From Planctomycetota bacterium (GTDB lineage Bacteria; Planctomycetota; Planctomycetia; Planctomycetales; Planctomycetaceae), in contig QWQF01000209.1 in NCBI GenBank assembly GCA_003669125.1, positions 1 to 51,812 on the forward strand: 51,812 nucleotides of DNA. The letters run 5' to 3'. The notes under the pieces were generated by a model. It did no database searches. It was not told where the DNA came from and saw nothing but the letters and a program-made list of their open reading frames with translations. Below are positions 49,628 to 51,812 of this stretch, in pieces. Every line of letters begins with the position of its first letter. The first letter of the stretch is position 1. The position numbers and the translations under genes are program-made.

Positions 49628-51346
49628 CTACTTCGCCGCTTGAGCGTTCCAGTCGTCCAGCAACGCTTGGATGCGCGGTCGTTGCTTTTCGTTGAAGTCA
49701 GCCGGGATTGGTTCGTCGTGATTTTGGAGCAAGTCTTCAATCGTGACTTTACCGGCGGGGACTCCATCGGCAGGGACATCGGCACCGGCGGTCCAGACGA
49801 TGGAGTTCAGAATCAGCTTGCGAAATTGAGGATTGCCCCAATTCCAATGATCGTGGCCGCCGGAGCAACCGAAGCCTCGACCGCCGTCTGCGCGTTGCGT
49901 CGCCCAAGCGGTGTGCTGCGGAGCCTTGTCTTCGAGAACCGCTTTGCGAGCGTGCGGGTTGTTGTTGTGAGCGTTCTCCGGACGGCTGAGCTTCGGGACT
50001 TTCTTGCCGTCCTTTTCCTCCATGACGATCTTGCCATCCTTATCCAGGACGACGAGCGTCGTCGCCGGCGGCAGGTCGGTGAGAATCGGAGTGACTCCCT
50101 CCATCTTCTCGCGGAAGCGCATGTTGTAGTACCACTCGTCGTGCGTGCTGAATGGCTTCACGCCGTTGGTCGTCGCATGCTTCGGGAGCTGGCGGTAGTA
50201 CGCTTGCCAATGCGGGTTGACGGAGTAGTTCGGCTCGAAGTAGCCGCCGGTCCAATCAATAAAAGCCTGGCCCGGCTTGCCGATGGTGGTCTCGACGCCG
50301 TAGTGGATGCAGACGATACCGGTCCCCTTCGCGGTGCGTGCGGCGAGTTCTTCGAGATGCGCGTTGAAGGGGTGACCGCCACCACCATCGGAGTAAATCA
50401 CGATCGTATTGGCGGCGGCGATCTCTTCCGGCTTCGGCCAGCCGTCGTTCTTGAGCGAATGCACTTTCGCCTCGACGAGTCCGCTGGCATTGAGCAACTT
50501 CGCCAGCAGCGAGCAGCCCGACAGATGGTCATGAGCACCGAAACCGTGGCTCGGATTACCGGCTAAGAGCAGAGCCTTTTTTTTTGCGGACGAAACTTTG
50601 TCTTCACCCGCACCACCCTTCACCGCGTCCTTGGATTTCGTCTGCTTGATCTTGATGTTGCGGAACTGAACTTTCATCGGCGGGCCAGCGTGAAGCTGCA
50701 AGGCAAGTACGCCCTTGGCTCGGCGTTGTTCGGTGTCTTCGTCGGTGCAGATCGAGGTAGTCACGTCGTTGATCTTGTGCGTGAACGTGAATCCCTTTGC
50801 GGTGACGTGGTAGGTGTTCCAGTCCTCTTTCTTGATCTTGGTCTGAATCTCTTTCGTGTCACCAATCTTTTCGACAACCTTCGGCTTGTGGTCGGTTCCG
50901 ACGACCGTCTTCTCGCCACGTCCGGCCAGGATGCCGCGGAACCGCTCGCCATAATTGATGCCGGAGTAGGTTTCGCCCGCCTCGAAGTCCGCTTGATAAC
51001 CGCCGATGACCCATTTCTCGTTCGGCACTTCAAAGCTGCGGTACTGAATTCCGCTGTTGCCGCCAACGATTTTGTATTCGAGCTTCAACTCGAAGTCCGT
51101 GGTTTCGCCCTTGCGCCAGATGATGAAGGTGTTGCCCTTGGTCGGCTTATCGGCGGTTGTTTGTCCGGTGATCGTGCCGTCTTCGACACGCCAGAAATCA
51201 GGATTACCGTCCCAGCCGTCGAGCGTCTTGCCGTCGAAAATCGTTTGCCAACCATCGTCATCGGCTCCGACAACGACCGTCGACCACAAACCAATCGCCG
51301 CCATTCCAGCGAACGCCAAACTCATCCAGCTTCTGCGTGAAAACAT
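49628..51346 (-). CDS. Secreted DUF1080 (3-keto-disaccharide hydrolase-like) / ThuA fusion protein
   Basis: The 572-residue protein has a signal peptide (about 1-27). A DUF1080 domain follows (WQTIFDGKTLDGWDGNPDFW, then FELKLEYKIVGGNSGIQYRS, QADFEAGETYSGINYGERF and VQFRNIKIK). It then has a ThuA-like glutamine-amidotransferase-fold domain (ALLLAGNPSHGFGAHDHLSG, then GGGGHPFNAHLEELAA, GIVCIHYGVE, RGFGCSGGHDHWNWGNPQFR). DUF1080 members act on 3-keto sugars and ThuA relates to trehalose and other disaccharide use, so a role in oxidised-disaccharide breakdown is plausible. The two domains join at an A9 run (50577-50585). GAGG precedes the ATG at 51346. Transcription probably continues into upp. 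Confidence 0.88.
   Translation of the reverse strand: MFSRRSWMSLAFAGMAAIGLWSTVVVGADDDGWQTIFDGKTLDGWDGNPDFWRVEDGTITGQTTADKPTKGNTFIIWRKGETTDFELKLEYKIVGGNSGIQYRSFEVPNEKWVIGGYQADFEAGETYSGINYGERFRGILAGRGEKTVVGTDHKPKVVEKIGDTKEIQTKIKKEDWNTYHVTAKGFTFTHKINDVTTSICTDEDTEQRRAKGVLALQLHAGPPMKVQFRNIKIKQTKSKDAVKGGAGEDKVSSAKKKALLLAGNPSHGFGAHDHLSGCSLLAKLLNASGLVEAKVHSLKNDGWPKPEEIAAANTIVIYSDGGGGHPFNAHLEELAARTAKGTGIVCIHYGVETTIGKPGQAFIDWTGGYFEPNYSVNPHWQAYYRQLPKHATTNGVKPFSTHDEWYYNMRFREKMEGVTPILTDLPPATTLVVLDKDGKIVMEEKDGKKVPKLSRPENAHNNNPHARKAVLEDKAPQHTAWATQRADGGRGFGCSGGHDHWNWGNPQFRKLILNSIVWTAGADVPADGVPAGKVTIEDLLQNHDEPIPADFNEKQRPRIQALLDDWNAQAAK
50577..50585. other. A9 homopolymer (T9 on plus strand) at the DUF1080/ThuA junction
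   Basis: Nine consecutive T on the plus strand read as A9 in the gene (GCA AAA AAA AAG). Gain of one A would lead to a stop about seven codons after the run, and loss of one A to a stop about four codons after it. A slip here would therefore release a DUF1080-only protein. Confidence 0.7.
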
Positions 51347-51416
51347 GTTGAACCTCAAATTCTGGAGATCAAAAAAAGTCGTTTGAAAACAGAAATGCTG
51401 GCCACAAGTGCCAGAG

Positions 51417-51812
51417 TTACTTGACGGGGATCGCAAAATCGCCGCCCAGGTTTCGCCACATGCTGTGAACGTGATTGGCGTTGTTCTGCGTGTTGTTGTA
51501 CTCGATCAGGAATGTTGGGCCTTGGACTCGGTAGTAGTGCCGCTTGTGTTGATCGGCGTCGCCCCACCAGGCGAAGTGAATCTTGTCGAGCCCGCTCGCT
51601 TCAATCGCTGCGCGGCGTTCTTTTTCGACGTCACCCGGCATGTTCCGCAGATATTCCGAGAGCAATTCGGAAAGCAGTTTCTTTTGATCGTTGCTCATCT
51701 TGGCTGCGGACAAGCCGACGGGCGCGGACGCCTCCGGTTGCGAGGCGACGGGATTCGTACCCGTTGCGCCGCCAGTCCGCAGATCATCAGGAGCCGCCAT
51801 GTCGATCCATGC
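51417..51812 (-). CDS. DUF3500 protein, C-terminal part (cut by window edge)
   Basis: The frame stays open to the right edge (AWIDMAAPDD at the edge), so this is the 3' part of a longer gene. It contains MSNDQKKLLSELLSEYLRNM, then GLDKIHFAWWGDADQHKRHY and the strongly conserved YRVQGPTFLIEYNNTQNNAN with HVHSMWRN. These are the C-terminal hallmarks of DUF3500, a secreted family of unknown function common in planctomycetes. An internal ATG at 51800 is probably not the real start. The stop is 70 bases before the DUF1080-ThuA start on the same strand. Confidence 0.85.
   Translation of the reverse strand, partial: AWIDMAAPDDLRTGGATGTNPVASQPEASAPVGLSAAKMSNDQKKLLSELLSEYLRNMPGDVEKERRAAIEASGLDKIHFAWWGDADQHKRHYYRVQGPTFLIEYNNTQNNANHVHSMWRNLGGDFAIPVK

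Overview
The window looks like chromosomal DNA of a member of the Planctomycetota. The evidence is gene content and style. There are two DUF1501 proteins with Tat-like leaders, a DUF1080-ThuA fusion, a DUF3500 protein, planctomycete-type CxxCH cytochrome domains, a secreted PQQ-type propeller, a ceramidase-like hydrolase, an orphan Gfo/Idh/MocA oxidoreductase and a giant DUF4175-like coiled-coil protein. The DNA is GC-rich, so long shadow ORFs lie opposite almost every real gene. I see no rRNA, tRNA, CRISPR array, integrase or intact insertion sequence.

Layout. 1-1.9 kb (minus): the start of a methyltransferase and a secreted esterase. 2.0-3.5 kb (plus): slyX and citrate synthase, facing a minus-strand block that runs from 14.1 kb down to 3.5 kb. 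That block holds an HD/OB-fold nuclease-like gene overlapping hisD, the giant DUF4175/transglutaminase-like gene, a secreted alpha/alpha-toroid protein and a sugar-acid dehydratase. 14.2-21.8 kb (plus): A-type Fe-S carrier, SDR, a disordered lipoprotein, a PilZ remnant, an MMPL/RND exporter and a thioester-reductase-like SDR. 21.9-33.6 kb: larE (minus), then mostly plus-strand genes: di-haem cytochrome, thiO, ceramidase-like enzyme, DUF1501, dapF, two paralogous lipoproteins, a cupin (minus) and a PQQ propeller. 33.7-41.2 kb (minus): TauE, amidohydrolase, isochorismatase fusion, DUF1501, MocA oxidoreductase and class I fumarase. 41.4-51.8 kb: two gene wrecks flank a fused hydrolase and a membrane protein, followed by a NagA-like deacetylase, an esterase, an SPFH protein, a cytochrome, upp, DUF1080-ThuA and DUF3500.

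Core metabolism genes (gltA, hisD, dapF, fumarase, upp, thiO, larE) are interleaved with secreted or periplasmic proteins likely to serve polysaccharide and sugar-acid breakdown or envelope functions. The most unusual coding object is the giant protein at 11488-6362. An in-frame TGA separates its DUF4175/coiled-coil/transglutaminase part from a Gln/Ala-rich tail that has no convincing start of its own. Other notable signals are at least two families of near-perfect palindromic repeats, one core of which is also embedded in frame inside the giant gene. There are also two decayed genes (a planctomycete cytochrome and a nitrilase), an A9 run at the DUF1080/ThuA junction, and apparent active-site substitutions in the citrate synthase and the NagA-like enzyme. 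All calls come from reading the sequence; no database search was run.
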